Shown here piece after piece: positions 15,991 through 24,780 of a DNA stretch of 64,000 nt. Origin of the DNA: JAYVYM01 sp046593925. Its GTDB lineage: Bacteria > Actinomycetota > Actinomycetes > Mycobacteriales > SCTD01. Position 1 is the stretch's first letter. Each line of letters begins with the position of its first letter. Under the pieces are notes generated by a model, which worked only from the letters and a program-made list of their open reading frames with translations, ran no database searches and was not told where the DNA came from. The DNA lies in contig JBKJQN010000008.1 in the NCBI GenBank assembly GCA_046593925.1, positions 1 to 64,000 on the forward strand, read 5' to 3'. Position numbers and translations under genes: made by a program.

Positions 15991-16884
15991 CTAAGGACCA
16001 CGTGAACCTGCTTCTGTTGACTCGCCGGCCTGAGTTGTTGAGCCGGTGGACCGGGTCCGGACGACGACACGAACCGCGGCTGTCGGTTGGGAGGTTGAGG
16101 CCAAGGTGGCAGTGGCGGCGATCAGGACGCCGAGCAGCAGAGTCCCGAACAGCCAGCCGCCGACCACGTCGGTGAACCAGTGCTTGAGCAGGAAGATGCG
16201 GGTGTACCCCTCGACGAACGCCGCGACGGCGAGCAGTGTGAACAGCCACCGCCGCACGGCGGGGCGCTGCTTTCGGCCGAGGATGAGCAGATACAAGATT
16301 GCACCGTAGATGGCGATCAGGCGGGCGACCCCACCGGACGGGTAGGTCCCCAGCGTCGTGGGGGGGTGGCCTCTGGCGACGACTTTGCCCAGGAGCTTCT
16401 GGCCGTACTTCTCGAAGCCGTACGCCGCAGCGATAACGATCGGCGGGATCCACCACCCGCGGCGGCGCCAGATGACCGGCAGCACGACGGCCGAGAGCAC
16501 GGACACGGTCTTCACCTGGTGCCGGTTGCCCATCTGCGTGAACAGGGCACTGATCGTGGTCCATGTCCGGTGGCCCTGCCGTTGAGCGGCGAACCGGAAC
16601 AGCGGCACGTCCAGGTTTGGCTGGAGAAGTTTGACCAGGGCTCCGAACACCCAGCACACCGCGACCGTCGCGGCAGCCCCTGCCAGCAGCACCGCCACGG
16701 CGGCGCCCGCAGTGCCCAGGTTCTCCGTCAGGGACGCTCGCACAGCGGTGGTACGAGCGCCCAGCGCGACCAGCCAGGGTCGGCCGGCCAGCGGCCGGAC
16801 GGCGAGCAGTCGGGCCGCCAACCCGATGGCAACCACTCCGATTAGCAGCAGTGACAACCACAGCAGCACCGTTTCGGGCTCCAC
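15991..16884 (-). CDS. PAP2-superfamily membrane protein with altered catalytic motif
   Basis: 297 residues with about six helices. The acid-phosphatase motifs are in the right order: KLLGKVVARGHPP (motif 1 region, about 163-175), PSGG at 182-185, and YTRIFLLKHWFTD with Arg229, His235 and Asp239. In active PAP2 enzymes motif 2 is PSGH, and its His donates the proton; here Gly replaces it. The extracytoplasmic loop is intact otherwise. It may be a non-catalytic relative or have shifted chemistry. Substrate unknown; lipid or polyprenyl phosphates are usual. Confidence 0.75.
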   Translation of the reverse strand: MEPETVLLWLSLLLIGVVAIGLAARLLAVRPLAGRPWLVALGARTTAVRASLTENLGTAGAAVAVLLAGAAATVAVCWVFGALVKLLQPNLDVPLFRFAAQRQGHRTWTTISALFTQMGNRHQVKTVSVLSAVVLPVIWRRRGWWIPPIVIAAAYGFEKYGQKLLGKVVARGHPPTTLGTYPSGGVARLIAIYGAILYLLILGRKQRPAVRRWLFTLLAVAAFVEGYTRIFLLKHWFTDVVGGWLFGTLLLGVLIAATATLASTSQPTAAVRVVVRTRSTGSTTQAGESTEAGSRGP

Positions 16885-17444
16885 GATCTCTCGATGAGCG
16901 CCGAGCGGTTGCCGACGCGGGGAGCGTCACGGTATCCACCCGCCGCCGAGACCGCAGCCGGTCGGCACGCGCTGGCCCTTCGGGGTGAGGGGGGCAGTCC
17001 ACCGCTCGGAGCCGGCGTCGCTTGAGGCGGAATCCGGCGCTCGCCCTGCCGGCCTCAGCCGACGAGGACCTCTGTTTGAGGGAGCGGCGGCCGAAGCGAA
17101 GGCGGAACCCGGTCGGCAAGGTGCCTCACCTAGGTCGGCGGCGAGCAGTCCCCGCTTAGACCTCTGGCCCGACAGCCGTCGGTTCGAGCTGGTCGGGAGA
17201 CCGAAGCGGGCGTTGTCGTCGATGACGACGAGCTCTCAGTCGAAGACGGTGCTTTCCCGACGCCCAGCGGGAGGTAAAGGAGGCACTGAAGGGCGGAGCA
17301 GGACAGCCGCTGGGCTTATCCCACTGCCACACGCCCGGCGGCGTCGTGCCATCTTCACGTGGCGCGTGGTGGCCTCGGGGCGCAGCCAGATCGGCCAGCC
17401 GGGCGCGCCCGCGCCCGCGCTCGGCGCGGCCAAGCTCCGGCGCC
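16885..17444. other. No recognisable gene
   Basis: 560 bases after the PAP2 gene contain only overlapping shadow frames rich in Arg, Pro and Ser. I see no conserved motif and no convincing ribosome-binding site. It probably belongs to the decayed stretch that continues to about 18.6 kb. Confidence 0.5.
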
Positions 17445-17476
17445 GCAGCCCGTGACGATCGCAGCCCGTGACGACC
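17445..17476. repeat. 16-bp tandem duplication
   Basis: GCAGCCCGTGACGATC is followed directly by GCAGCCCGTGACGACC, and a third partial copy follows. Because 16 is not a multiple of three, the duplication shifts the frame of the remnant read on the minus strand. Confidence 0.8.
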
Positions 17477-17479
17477 CCA

Positions 17480-17770
17480 GCCCGCGAGCCGGACATGGAC
17501 CACCGGACTGTCGTCAGGGAGTCGGATCCGCAGCCATCGATCTCGGTAGGCGGCCATGGCGCTCTGGTGGCCGGCGTCCCTGGGACGCAGCAGCAGCCCG
17601 GCGCCATGCTTCCAACGCCCACTCACCAGCACGTCCACCTCAGCGGCCGTGACCAGGTTGCGCCACCACCGCCTGCTAGCCGGCCGACCGGGGACCACCC
17701 CGATGTCACCGACGTCGTCGGCGTGTTGCGCGGGGAGCTCGAGGGTCCGGCGCCGGCAGCGTGACCGCAC
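17480..17770 (-). pseudogene. Remnant of a small nitroreductase/DUF385-like (deazaflavin-type) protein
   Basis: The frame reads RTLELPAQ, then GVVPGRPASRRWWRNLVTAA, EVDVLVSGRWKHGAGLLLRP and ending near PVVHVRL. This order (ELP, PGRP.RRWWRNL, a hydrophobic strand and a GR-W segment) matches small split-barrel proteins of the nitroreductase/deazaflavin-dependent family. The N-terminal part is missing and the C-terminus runs into the 16-bp duplication instead of a stop. Likely a broken copy. Confidence 0.5.
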
Positions 17771-18090
17771 CGGGGGCGGCCACCCGACCAGTCGGCGCTC
17801 GGGGTGGTCGCTCCGACGAAGATGACTGCCATCGTCGGGCTCCAGGCCGCTGCGCTCGCCGTAACCCAGAGCCGGCTGCCCGTTTCACCGACCAGGGCCG
17901 CAGATGCCTTCGCCGCTGTTGCTGCGGCCATCATGCCGATCAGCTCCGCGAACGAGCAGAGCAGCACCCAGCGGCCCGTCGACCAGATGGGCCACCCGTC
18001 GTACCGGAGAGCGCTGCACGGGCCGCCTCAGCCCGCGGGCCGGCGGAAGAAGGCAGTCACGAAGACGATGTTCCACGTGAACAGGCCGGC
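17771..18090 (-). pseudogene. Decayed membrane-protein remnants
   Basis: Two hydrophobic blocks are in separate frames. One is FTWNIVFVTAFFRRPAG followed by a stop at 18028-18030. The other runs WVLLCSFAELIGMMAAATAA, GETGSRLWVTASAAAWSP, TMAVIFVGATTPSADW. The second resembles a bacterial multi-helix membrane protein, cut and frameshifted. No functional frame covers both. Family not named. Confidence 0.4.
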
Positions 18091-18428
18091 CCGTTCCGAC
18101 ACGCCGGGTCACGTCTGCCACCTGCCCAACGACCCCGACACCCGCACCACCGGGGCAGATCGTCGAGATGCTGCTACCGGCCTCCTACCCCCCGCGCGGT
18201 CCCGCCCCGACCACACCCCGGACCGTCCAGCCGGCGCGCAGGTCCGGGACCTTCGCCTCTAGGTGAGCACAGCTGCCGAGGCGACGTTGGTCTCTGCCAG
18301 GAGATGCACGCAGCCAGAGCGTCCCACTGCCAGCAGCTGTGGGGGCGCGATCGCCGTTCGAACCCGCTTGTGTCCGCACGTCACGCACCGCGCTTCCCGC
18401 GATTGCTCTTACCGCTGAGGAGGACACC

Positions 18429-18600
18429 TTGAGAGCCGCCGTCGCCAGCGACATCCACGCCGCCCGGGGCGAGTGGCCGGTAAGTCCGTCACCGCCTTGC
18501 GTCCCCGGTCACGAGGGCGTCGGGCACGTCGAGCGCCGGGGGCACCACGCCGGCTACTCGGTGGACGGGACCGCGGCCGGGCACACCGTCGTACCTGCCG
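18429..18600 (+). pseudogene. Collapsed zinc alcohol dehydrogenase (AdhP-like) remnant
   Basis: From a TTG at 18429 the frame joins conserved AdhP blocks with the intervening parts missing: an N-terminal LRAAV, then SDIHAARGEWPVSPSPPCVP followed by GHEGVGHVERRG, then AGYSVDG. In AdhP these are normally separated by tens of residues, including the metal-binding loop. All pieces remain in one frame. The NAD-binding domain is absent. It cannot be an active dehydrogenase. Confidence 0.6.
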
Positions 18601-18629
18601 CCCCCGCACCCCATCCAGGAGGACTCCCC

Positions 18630-18737
18630 GTGAACAGACCCGCATCACCCGCCAAGATCCCGGACCCCGCCGGTGCCGACCGGTACTGCGGCGTCGTTCC
18701 GCGGGGCGCCACGACCCGGCTGTCGAGCACCCGGTGA
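18630..18737 (+). CDS. 35-aa leader ORF coupled to the arginine transporter gene
   Basis: A perfect AGGAGGA at 18617-18623 lies seven bases before a GTG at 18630, the strongest ribosome-binding site in the area. The 35-residue product starts with VNRPASPAKIPDPAGADRYC (initiator GTG shown as V) and contains five Arg residues. Its stop overlaps the GTG start of the APC transporter (GTGA). The transporter start has no good site of its own, so leader translation probably feeds it. It could instead be the relic of an upstream gene. Confidence 0.5.
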   Translation: MNRPASPAKIPDPAGADRYCGVVPRGATTRLSSTR

Positions 18738-20215
18738 GTACGCACGTCGAGAGGGCCGCCGCCGGCGCATCGACTTCCGCGGTGGCCACTGCCTCGCAGG
18801 GCGAGCCGACCACGGGCTCGTTCGGATTGCCCACCGCAACCGCTCTGGTCATCGGGTCGGTGATCGGCACCGGGGTGTTCGCACTGCCCTCGGCCCTCGC
18901 ACCATTCGGCCCGATCAGCCTGGTCTCGTTCGTCCTGGTGACGGTGGGGGCGATGGCGTTGGCGCTGACGTTCGGGGCGCTGTCCAAGCGGGTGCTCGGC
19001 TCGGGCGGCCCGTACGTCTACGCCCGCGACGCGTTCGGTGACTTCGGCGGGTTCCTCAACGCCTGGTCCTACTGGATCACCGCCTGGGCCGGCAACGCCG
19101 CGATCGTGGTGGCGCTGGTGGGCTATGTCGAGGTCTTCTGGAACAAGGGCCACTCGACCGGTTGGTCGATCGTCATCGCCATGGTTGGCCTGTGGGTCCC
19201 CGCCCTGATCAACCTGTCCGGCGTACGGAACTTCGCGCTCACCCAGAACATCACCACGGTGCTGAAGTTCGTACCGCTGCTCTTCATGGCAACGGTCGGG
19301 CTGTTGTTCATCAAGTCGGACAACTTCGGGGCCTTCAACGCCAGTGGCACGTCCGTCGCCAGCGCGATCTCGGCAGCTGCTGCCATCGCGCTGTTCGCCT
19401 ATCTGGGTATCGAGACTGCCTCGGTCGCGGCCGGTCGCGTCCGCAACCCGATGCGAAACGTCGGCCTCGCCACGGTGCTCGGCACGGTCGGCTGCGCGGT
19501 CGTGTACATCCTCGGCACCGTCACCGTGTTCGGCACCGTCTCCAACGCCGCGCTGCGCTCCTCGAGCGCCCCTTTCAGCGACTCTGCCAACGCCATCTTC
19601 GGCGGAACCTGGGCCGGTCAGGTCGTTGCCGTCGCCGCGATCGTCTCCGGGCTCGGCGCCCTGATCGGCTGGACGCTGATCACCGCGGAGATGCCGCTCG
19701 CGGCGGCGCAGGACCGGCTGTTCCCGGCCCGCTTCGCCCGGCTGCGTCGCGGGGTGCCCGCCTTCGGCATCCTCTGCGCCACCGTGCTGGCGTCGGTCCT
19801 GACTGCGATCAGCTACTCGAGCTTCGACAGCGTCTTCACGACCCTGGTGCTGCTGTCGGTGTTCACCGCCGTCGTGCCGTACCTGTTCAGCGCGGCCGCG
19901 CAGCTGTACTGGCTGCTGGTCCGGGGCCGCGCTACGGCCTGGCCGCACTTGGTCAGGGACTGCGGAGTCGCGAGCGGCGCGCTGGTCTTCTGCTTCTGGT
20001 CACTCGCAGGCAGCGGCTACCAAGCCGTCTATTACGGGGTGTTCTGCCTGCTGCTCGGCGTCCCGGTGTACATCTGGCTCAAGGTCGGGCGGCACGAGTT
20101 CGGCGAGACCCCCGTCGTCCCGGCGGACCCGTCAGCTGTGCCAGCGGTGCCGCTGCCGGGTGCGTCGACGCCGATCGTGCCCGTCGCCGTGCCGGTGCCA
20201 CGGGCACGGCGGTGA
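18734..20215 (+). CDS. arcD: APC-family basic amino acid transporter (arginine/ornithine antiporter-like)
   Basis: 493 residues with about 12 helices. The first helix carries IGSVIGTGVFALP, the substrate-binding signature of the APC superfamily; FAYLGIETASVAAGRVRNP is the conserved helix 6 region. It heads an operon with arginine deiminase and carbamate kinase, so the expected role is exchange of external arginine for ornithine. The GTG start at 18734 is coupled to the short leader ORF. The C-terminal tail is Pro/Val-rich. Substrate is assigned from context, and the gene symbol is used in the functional sense. Confidence 0.8.
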   Translation: MSTHVERAAAGASTSAVATASQGEPTTGSFGLPTATALVIGSVIGTGVFALPSALAPFGPISLVSFVLVTVGAMALALTFGALSKRVLGSGGPYVYARDAFGDFGGFLNAWSYWITAWAGNAAIVVALVGYVEVFWNKGHSTGWSIVIAMVGLWVPALINLSGVRNFALTQNITTVLKFVPLLFMATVGLLFIKSDNFGAFNASGTSVASAISAAAAIALFAYLGIETASVAAGRVRNPMRNVGLATVLGTVGCAVVYILGTVTVFGTVSNAALRSSSAPFSDSANAIFGGTWAGQVVAVAAIVSGLGALIGWTLITAEMPLAAAQDRLFPARFARLRRGVPAFGILCATVLASVLTAISYSSFDSVFTTLVLLSVFTAVVPYLFSAAAQLYWLLVRGRATAWPHLVRDCGVASGALVFCFWSLAGSGYQAVYYGVFCLLLGVPVYIWLKVGRHEFGETPVVPADPSAVPAVPLPGASTPIVPVAVPVPRARR

Positions 20216-23142
20216 CCTCGGCGGCCGTGCAGCCGGCCGCCCCGGCCCTGCACGGCCAGCCACCCGCCGGCTCGGGTAAGGCTGTCGGGCCCCCCACCGA
20301 CGACGGCGAGCACTCCGATGCGCGGCGACCGCTCGCGGAGCTGTTCCGCGACCTGCGGACCTCCCCGGATGGGCTGGGTCGACGGGAAGCCGCGCGGCGG
20401 CTGACCGTGTACGGGCCCAACACGCTGAGCCGTGCGCAGGGCCGGCGGTGGCCGGCGGAGCTGCTGAGCCAGTTCACCCAGCCGCTCGCGGTCCTGTTGG
20501 CCGTCGCGGCGGTCCTGGCCTGGGCGGGCGGCACCCCGGCGCTGTCGGCCGCGGTCCTGGCGGTCATCCTGCTCAACGCCGCGTTCGCGTTCGTGCAGGA
20601 ACGCCAGGCCGAACGCGCGGTCGACGCGCTGTCGGCTTTCCTGCCACCCACCGCCCGGGTCATCCGCGACCGCAGCCGCCAGCAGGTCCCGGCCACTGAT
20701 CTGGTCCCCGGCGACGTGCTCGTGCTGGCTGAGGGCGACCGGGTCTGCGCCGACGCCCGGATCATCGACGGCGCGGTGCAGCTGGACCTGTCCGCGCTGA
20801 CCGGCGAGTCGGTCCCGACCAGCCGCTCCGGCGAGCCCGCACCGCTCACCGGCTCCCCACTGGACGCGCACGACCTGGTCTTCAGCGGTACGAGCTGCAC
20901 CGGCGGCGAGGCCAACACCGTCGTGACCCGCACCGGCATGCACACCGAGCTCGGCCGGATCGCCGCCCTGTCGCAGCGCGGCACACCCGCCCCGAGCCCG
21001 CTGGAACGTCAGGTCCGCCGGGTCACCTGGATCATCGCCGCGATCTCCGTCGTCGTCGGCGTCGCCTTCGTTCCCGCCGGGCTGGCCGCTGGGTTGGGCT
21101 GGGCCGCCGCGATCACCTTCTCCATCGGGCTGATCGTCGCGAACGTCCCCGAGGGCCTGCTGCCCACGATCACCTTGGCGCTCGCCGCTGGGGTGCGGGA
21201 GCTCGCGGGGCGCGGCGCCGTCGTCAAGCGGCTGTCCGCGGTCGAAACCCTCGGCTCCGTGACGATCATCTGCACGGACAAGACCGGCACCCTGACGCAG
21301 AACCGGATGCGCGCAACCCAGCTGTGGCTGCCGGGCGCGGGCCTGCCGGGCGCGGACCTCGAGAGCCCGGACCCGGCGGGCGTCGAGCTGGACGTCGCCG
21401 CCGCCCGTGGCGACCGCAGCGCCCGGCTGCTGGTGACCACCGCCGCTGCCTGCACCACCGCCGAGCCCGCGACGGACGCTCAACCCGGCAGCGGCGACCC
21501 GACCGAACTTGCCCTGCTCGCCCTCGCCACCTCGCTGGGCGTCGGCGTCGACAGCACCGTACGTGCGGCCGCGCGCCGAGTGGTCTTCCACTTCGACCCG
21601 CACCTGCAGCGCATGACCACGCTCGACGAGGAGGCCGCCGACGCCGGGCAGCCGGTCACGTTCGCGGTCCACACCAAGGGCGCCCCGGAGAGCGTGCTGC
21701 CCTGCTGCACCCACCTGCTCGACGCGAACAACGCCGTACATCCTCTGGACGAGACTGCCCGCAGGGTGCTGACCCGCGCGCTGGACGGCTACGCAGCCGG
21801 CGGCCTGCGGGTCCTCGCCGTCGCCCGCCGGATCTTCTCGCCAGCGTCGACGGGGCTTCCAGACCGCGTTGCGGCTGAGAGCGGGCTCGTGCTGCTCGGG
21901 CTCGTCGCGATGGTCGACCCGCCACGCCCGGCGGTGCCTGCGGCCGTCCGCGAGGCCCACCGGGCGGGCATCCGCATCCACGTCGTCACCGGCGACTACG
22001 GCCCGACCGCGGCCAACGTGGCGCGGCAGGTGGGGATCGGCGCCGCTGGCAGCCGCATCGTCACCGGCACCGACCTGGACGCCCTGTCCGACGCCGGCCT
22101 CGACGAGCTCCTGACGCCCATCGACGAGATCGTGTTCGCCCGCATCTCCCCGGAGGGCAAGCTGCGCATCTGCGAGGCCCTGCAAGCCGCCGGGCACGTC
22201 GTGGCAATGACCGGTGACGGCGTCAACGACGCCCCCGCGCTGCGGCACGCCGACATCGGCGTGGCGATGGGCCGCTCCGGGACCGACGTCGCCCGGGAGG
22301 CGGCGGTCATGGTGCTCACGGACGACGACTTCGCGACGATCGTGACGGCGGTCGGCGCCGGCCGGCAGGTCTTCGACAACGTTCGCAAGTTCGTGCTGTA
22401 CATCTTTGCGCACGCGGTTCCCGAGGTCGTGCCGTTCCTGGTCTTCGCGCTGTCCGGCGGGAGCGTGCCGCTGCCCCTGACGGTGCTGCAGATTCTGGCG
22501 ATTGACCTGGGTACCGAGACGCTGCCGGCGCTCGCGCTCGGCCGGGAGCCCGCCGAACCCGGCGCGATGGACCGCCCCCCGCGGCCCAGCGGGACCGGCG
22601 TCATCGACCGCACCTTGCTGCTGCGCGCCTGGCTGCTGCTCGGGACGGTCTCCGCGGTGCTGGTGATGGCCGCGTACCTGCTCACCTTGCGCCGGGCCGG
22701 CTGGCACCTGGGTGACCCGACCGGGCCCGGGAGCCCGCTGCACCACGCCTACCTGCAGGCCACCACCATAACTTTTGCCGCCATCGTCGCCTGCCAGGTC
22801 GGCACCGCATTCGCCGCCCGGACCGACCGGGCATCGCTGTTCACCGTCGGGCTGAGCTCCAACCCGCTGCTGCTGTGGGGCATCGCCTTCGAGCTGTTGT
22901 TCACCGCCGCCGTCATCTATCTGCCCTGGCTGCAGGACCTGTTCGGGACAGCTTCGCTGCAACCCGGCCAGCTCACCGTGCTCGTGCCGTTCCCGTTCGT
23001 GGTCTGGGGAGCCGACGAGCTCGTGCGGTTGGCCCGGCGCCGCCGGTCGAGCCGCAGCGCTCCGCTCGTCGGCCCCGCCCATGAGCCGGCCGCGGTCCCT
23101 GTCGACCACCCGCACCGCCCGACCAGAGGAGAATTGTCATGA
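20212..23142 (+). CDS. Cation-transporting P-type ATPase (P2 class)
   Basis: 976 residues; GTG start overlaps the transporter stop (GTGA). An N-terminal cation-ATPase domain (ELFRDLRTSPDGLGRREAAR) precedes LTGESVPTSR, the ion-site helix ANVPEGLLPTITLALA, DKTGTLTQNRMR with Asp about 356, KGAPESVLPCC, TGDGVNDAPALR and a C-terminal helix bundle. The VPEGLLPT segment followed by KRLSAVETLGS resembles Na/K- and Ca-type P2 pumps. Its place inside an arginine deiminase operon, coupled at both ends, is unusual: it may use the ATP made by carbamate kinase to extrude ions. Ion not decided. Confidence 0.85.
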   Translation: MTSAAVQPAAPALHGQPPAGSGKAVGPPTDDGEHSDARRPLAELFRDLRTSPDGLGRREAARRLTVYGPNTLSRAQGRRWPAELLSQFTQPLAVLLAVAAVLAWAGGTPALSAAVLAVILLNAAFAFVQERQAERAVDALSAFLPPTARVIRDRSRQQVPATDLVPGDVLVLAEGDRVCADARIIDGAVQLDLSALTGESVPTSRSGEPAPLTGSPLDAHDLVFSGTSCTGGEANTVVTRTGMHTELGRIAALSQRGTPAPSPLERQVRRVTWIIAAISVVVGVAFVPAGLAAGLGWAAAITFSIGLIVANVPEGLLPTITLALAAGVRELAGRGAVVKRLSAVETLGSVTIICTDKTGTLTQNRMRATQLWLPGAGLPGADLESPDPAGVELDVAAARGDRSARLLVTTAAACTTAEPATDAQPGSGDPTELALLALATSLGVGVDSTVRAAARRVVFHFDPHLQRMTTLDEEAADAGQPVTFAVHTKGAPESVLPCCTHLLDANNAVHPLDETARRVLTRALDGYAAGGLRVLAVARRIFSPASTGLPDRVAAESGLVLLGLVAMVDPPRPAVPAAVREAHRAGIRIHVVTGDYGPTAANVARQVGIGAAGSRIVTGTDLDALSDAGLDELLTPIDEIVFARISPEGKLRICEALQAAGHVVAMTGDGVNDAPALRHADIGVAMGRSGTDVAREAAVMVLTDDDFATIVTAVGAGRQVFDNVRKFVLYIFAHAVPEVVPFLVFALSGGSVPLPLTVLQILAIDLGTETLPALALGREPAEPGAMDRPPRPSGTGVIDRTLLLRAWLLLGTVSAVLVMAAYLLTLRRAGWHLGDPTGPGSPLHHAYLQATTITFAAIVACQVGTAFAARTDRASLFTVGLSSNPLLLWGIAFELLFTAAVIYLPWLQDLFGTASLQPGQLTVLVPFPFVVWGADELVRLARRRRSSRSAPLVGPAHEPAAVPVDHPHRPTRGELS

Positions 23143-24389
23143 ACGGCTCATTCGGGGTCCACTCAGAGGTCGGGCAGCTCCGCCAGGCCATCGTCCACCG
23201 GCCCGGCCTGGAGCTGAGCCGACTCACGCCGGCCAACTGCCACGACCTGCTGTTCGACGACGTGCTCTGGGCCGCGAGGGCACGCGAGGAGCACGACGCC
23301 TTCACCGAGGCCCTGCGCGGGCGGGGCGTCACGGTGCACCATTTCGACGAGCTGCTGACCCAGACGCTGGCCGTCGAACAGGCGCGTTCCTTTCTCCTGG
23401 ACCGGCTGTGCACCCCGGAGCTGGTCGGCCCGACCCTGGCCGGCCCGCTCCGCCGGCTCGCCGAGCAGGTCGACGCGGGCCCGCTCGCCGAGCTCCTCAT
23501 CGGCGGCGTCACCCGCAGCGACCTGTCCCCGCTGCAGGTCCGTAGCCTGCGCTGGCAGACCCTCGGGCCGGACGACTTCGTGCTGGCGCCACTACCCAAC
23601 ACCCTGTTCCAGCGGGACAACTCCGCATGGATCTACGGCGGCGTGAGCATCAACCCGATGGCCAAGCTGGCCCGGCAACGCGAGTCGTTGCACAGCCGGG
23701 CGGTGTACCGCTTCCACCCGATGTTCGCCAACGCAACCTTCCCGGTGCTGTACGGCGACGACGACCTCGCCCACCAGCCCGCCACCCTTGAGGGCGGCGA
23801 CATCCACGTCCTCGGTGGCGGTGTCGTCCTGCTCGGGATGGGCGAGCGCAGCACCCCGATGGCCGTGGAGATCTTGGCCCGCGCGCTGTTCCTGACCGGC
23901 CAGGCGCACACCGTCATCGCAGTGGAGCTGCCGAAGTCCCATGCGTACATGCACCTGGATACCGTGCTGACGATGGTCGACCTCGATACCTTCGTCCGCT
24001 TCCCGGGCCTGGACACCGACGCGCTGCGGACCTGGGTGCTCACCGCCGCCGACCCGAAGGAAGTCCTCGAGCACGACACCGGAGGTCTGCACGTCGAGCC
24101 ACGCGACAGCCTGTTCGCCACGATCTCCGACGCTCTCGGCGTGGAGAAGCTGCGGGTCCTGTCGGCGGAGGAGGACGCCCGCGCCGCCGACCGCGAGCAG
24201 TGGGACGACGCCAACAACTTCCTGGCCGTCGCGCCCGGGGTCGTCGTGGGCTACGAGCGCAACACCGTCACCAACACGATGCTCCGCGACGCCGGCCTCG
24301 AGGTGATTGCCATCCCGGGCAGCGAGCTCGGCCGCGGCCGCGGCGGATCGCGCTGCATGACCTGCCCGATCGAGCGCGACGGCCGCTGA
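23139..24389 (+). CDS. arcA: Arginine deiminase
   Basis: 416 residues, ATG overlapping the ATPase stop (ATGA). It converts arginine to citrulline and ammonia, the first step of the arginine deiminase pathway. All signature blocks are present: FQRDNSAWIYGGVSINPMAK, LEGGDIHVLG, HLDTVLTMVD (His) and the C-terminal SRCMTCPIERD containing catalytic Cys 406. Length matches bacterial ArcA. A likely complete, active enzyme. Confidence 0.96.
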   Translation: MNGSFGVHSEVGQLRQAIVHRPGLELSRLTPANCHDLLFDDVLWAARAREEHDAFTEALRGRGVTVHHFDELLTQTLAVEQARSFLLDRLCTPELVGPTLAGPLRRLAEQVDAGPLAELLIGGVTRSDLSPLQVRSLRWQTLGPDDFVLAPLPNTLFQRDNSAWIYGGVSINPMAKLARQRESLHSRAVYRFHPMFANATFPVLYGDDDLAHQPATLEGGDIHVLGGGVVLLGMGERSTPMAVEILARALFLTGQAHTVIAVELPKSHAYMHLDTVLTMVDLDTFVRFPGLDTDALRTWVLTAADPKEVLEHDTGGLHVEPRDSLFATISDALGVEKLRVLSAEEDARAADREQWDDANNFLAVAPGVVVGYERNTVTNTMLRDAGLEVIAIPGSELGRGRGGSRCMTCPIERDGR

Positions 24390-24440
24390 CCGCTGCGACC
24401 CCTGCCGCCACCCCGTGACTCCCGAGACCAAGGACCTGCC

Positions 24441-24779
24441 ATGACGACCACCCCCGCTCGCTCCCGACCCTTTGCCGGCTCGCTGCTCAAGGAGCGCATT
24501 CCCTTGCTGAAGCCCTATCAGGTCACCCAGGCACTGATGGACGCCACCGGCCACGCCACCAAGTTCCTGCACTGCCTTCCCGCGCTGCACGACACCAGCA
24601 CTGCGCTCGGGCAGCGGCTGCACGAGCAGTACGGCATGTCCGGCGCCGAGGTCGCCGACGAGGTCTTCCAGTCGCCGCGCTCCCTGGTGTTCGACCAGGC
24701 CGAGAATCGGCTGCACACCATCGAGGCAGTCCTGGTTGCCGCCCTCGCCACCGATCCGCTGACCACGCAGACCGCCTGA
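24441..24779 (+). CDS. arcB: Ornithine carbamoyltransferase remnant with central deletion
   Basis: Only 112 residues instead of about 330. Residues 1-16 look like a native start. From about residue 17 the sequence is the C-terminal ornithine-binding part: KERIPLLKPYQVTQALMDA, FLHCLPALHD (44-51), EVADEVFQSPRSLVFDQAEN, RLHTIEAVLVA. The carbamoyl-phosphate domain with its STRTR motif is absent. The join is in frame and the gene keeps its own ATG and its place between arcA and arcC. It cannot carry out carbamoyl transfer alone; a functional OTC must be elsewhere or the pathway is incomplete. Confidence 0.85.
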   Translation: MTTTPARSRPFAGSLLKERIPLLKPYQVTQALMDATGHATKFLHCLPALHDTSTALGQRLHEQYGMSGAEVADEVFQSPRSLVFDQAENRLHTIEAVLVAALATDPLTTQTA

Positions 24780-24780
24780 C

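Noticed and set aside
17761..18432. 223-codon plus-strand frame
   Set aside because: Arg/Pro-rich with no motif; the minus strand shows better protein-like remnants.
20032..23115. 1027-codon open frame antisense to the P2 ATPase
   Set aside because: GC-rich third positions create long antisense frames; the translation is Arg/Gly/Ala-rich without motifs, while the plus strand encodes a complete ATPase.
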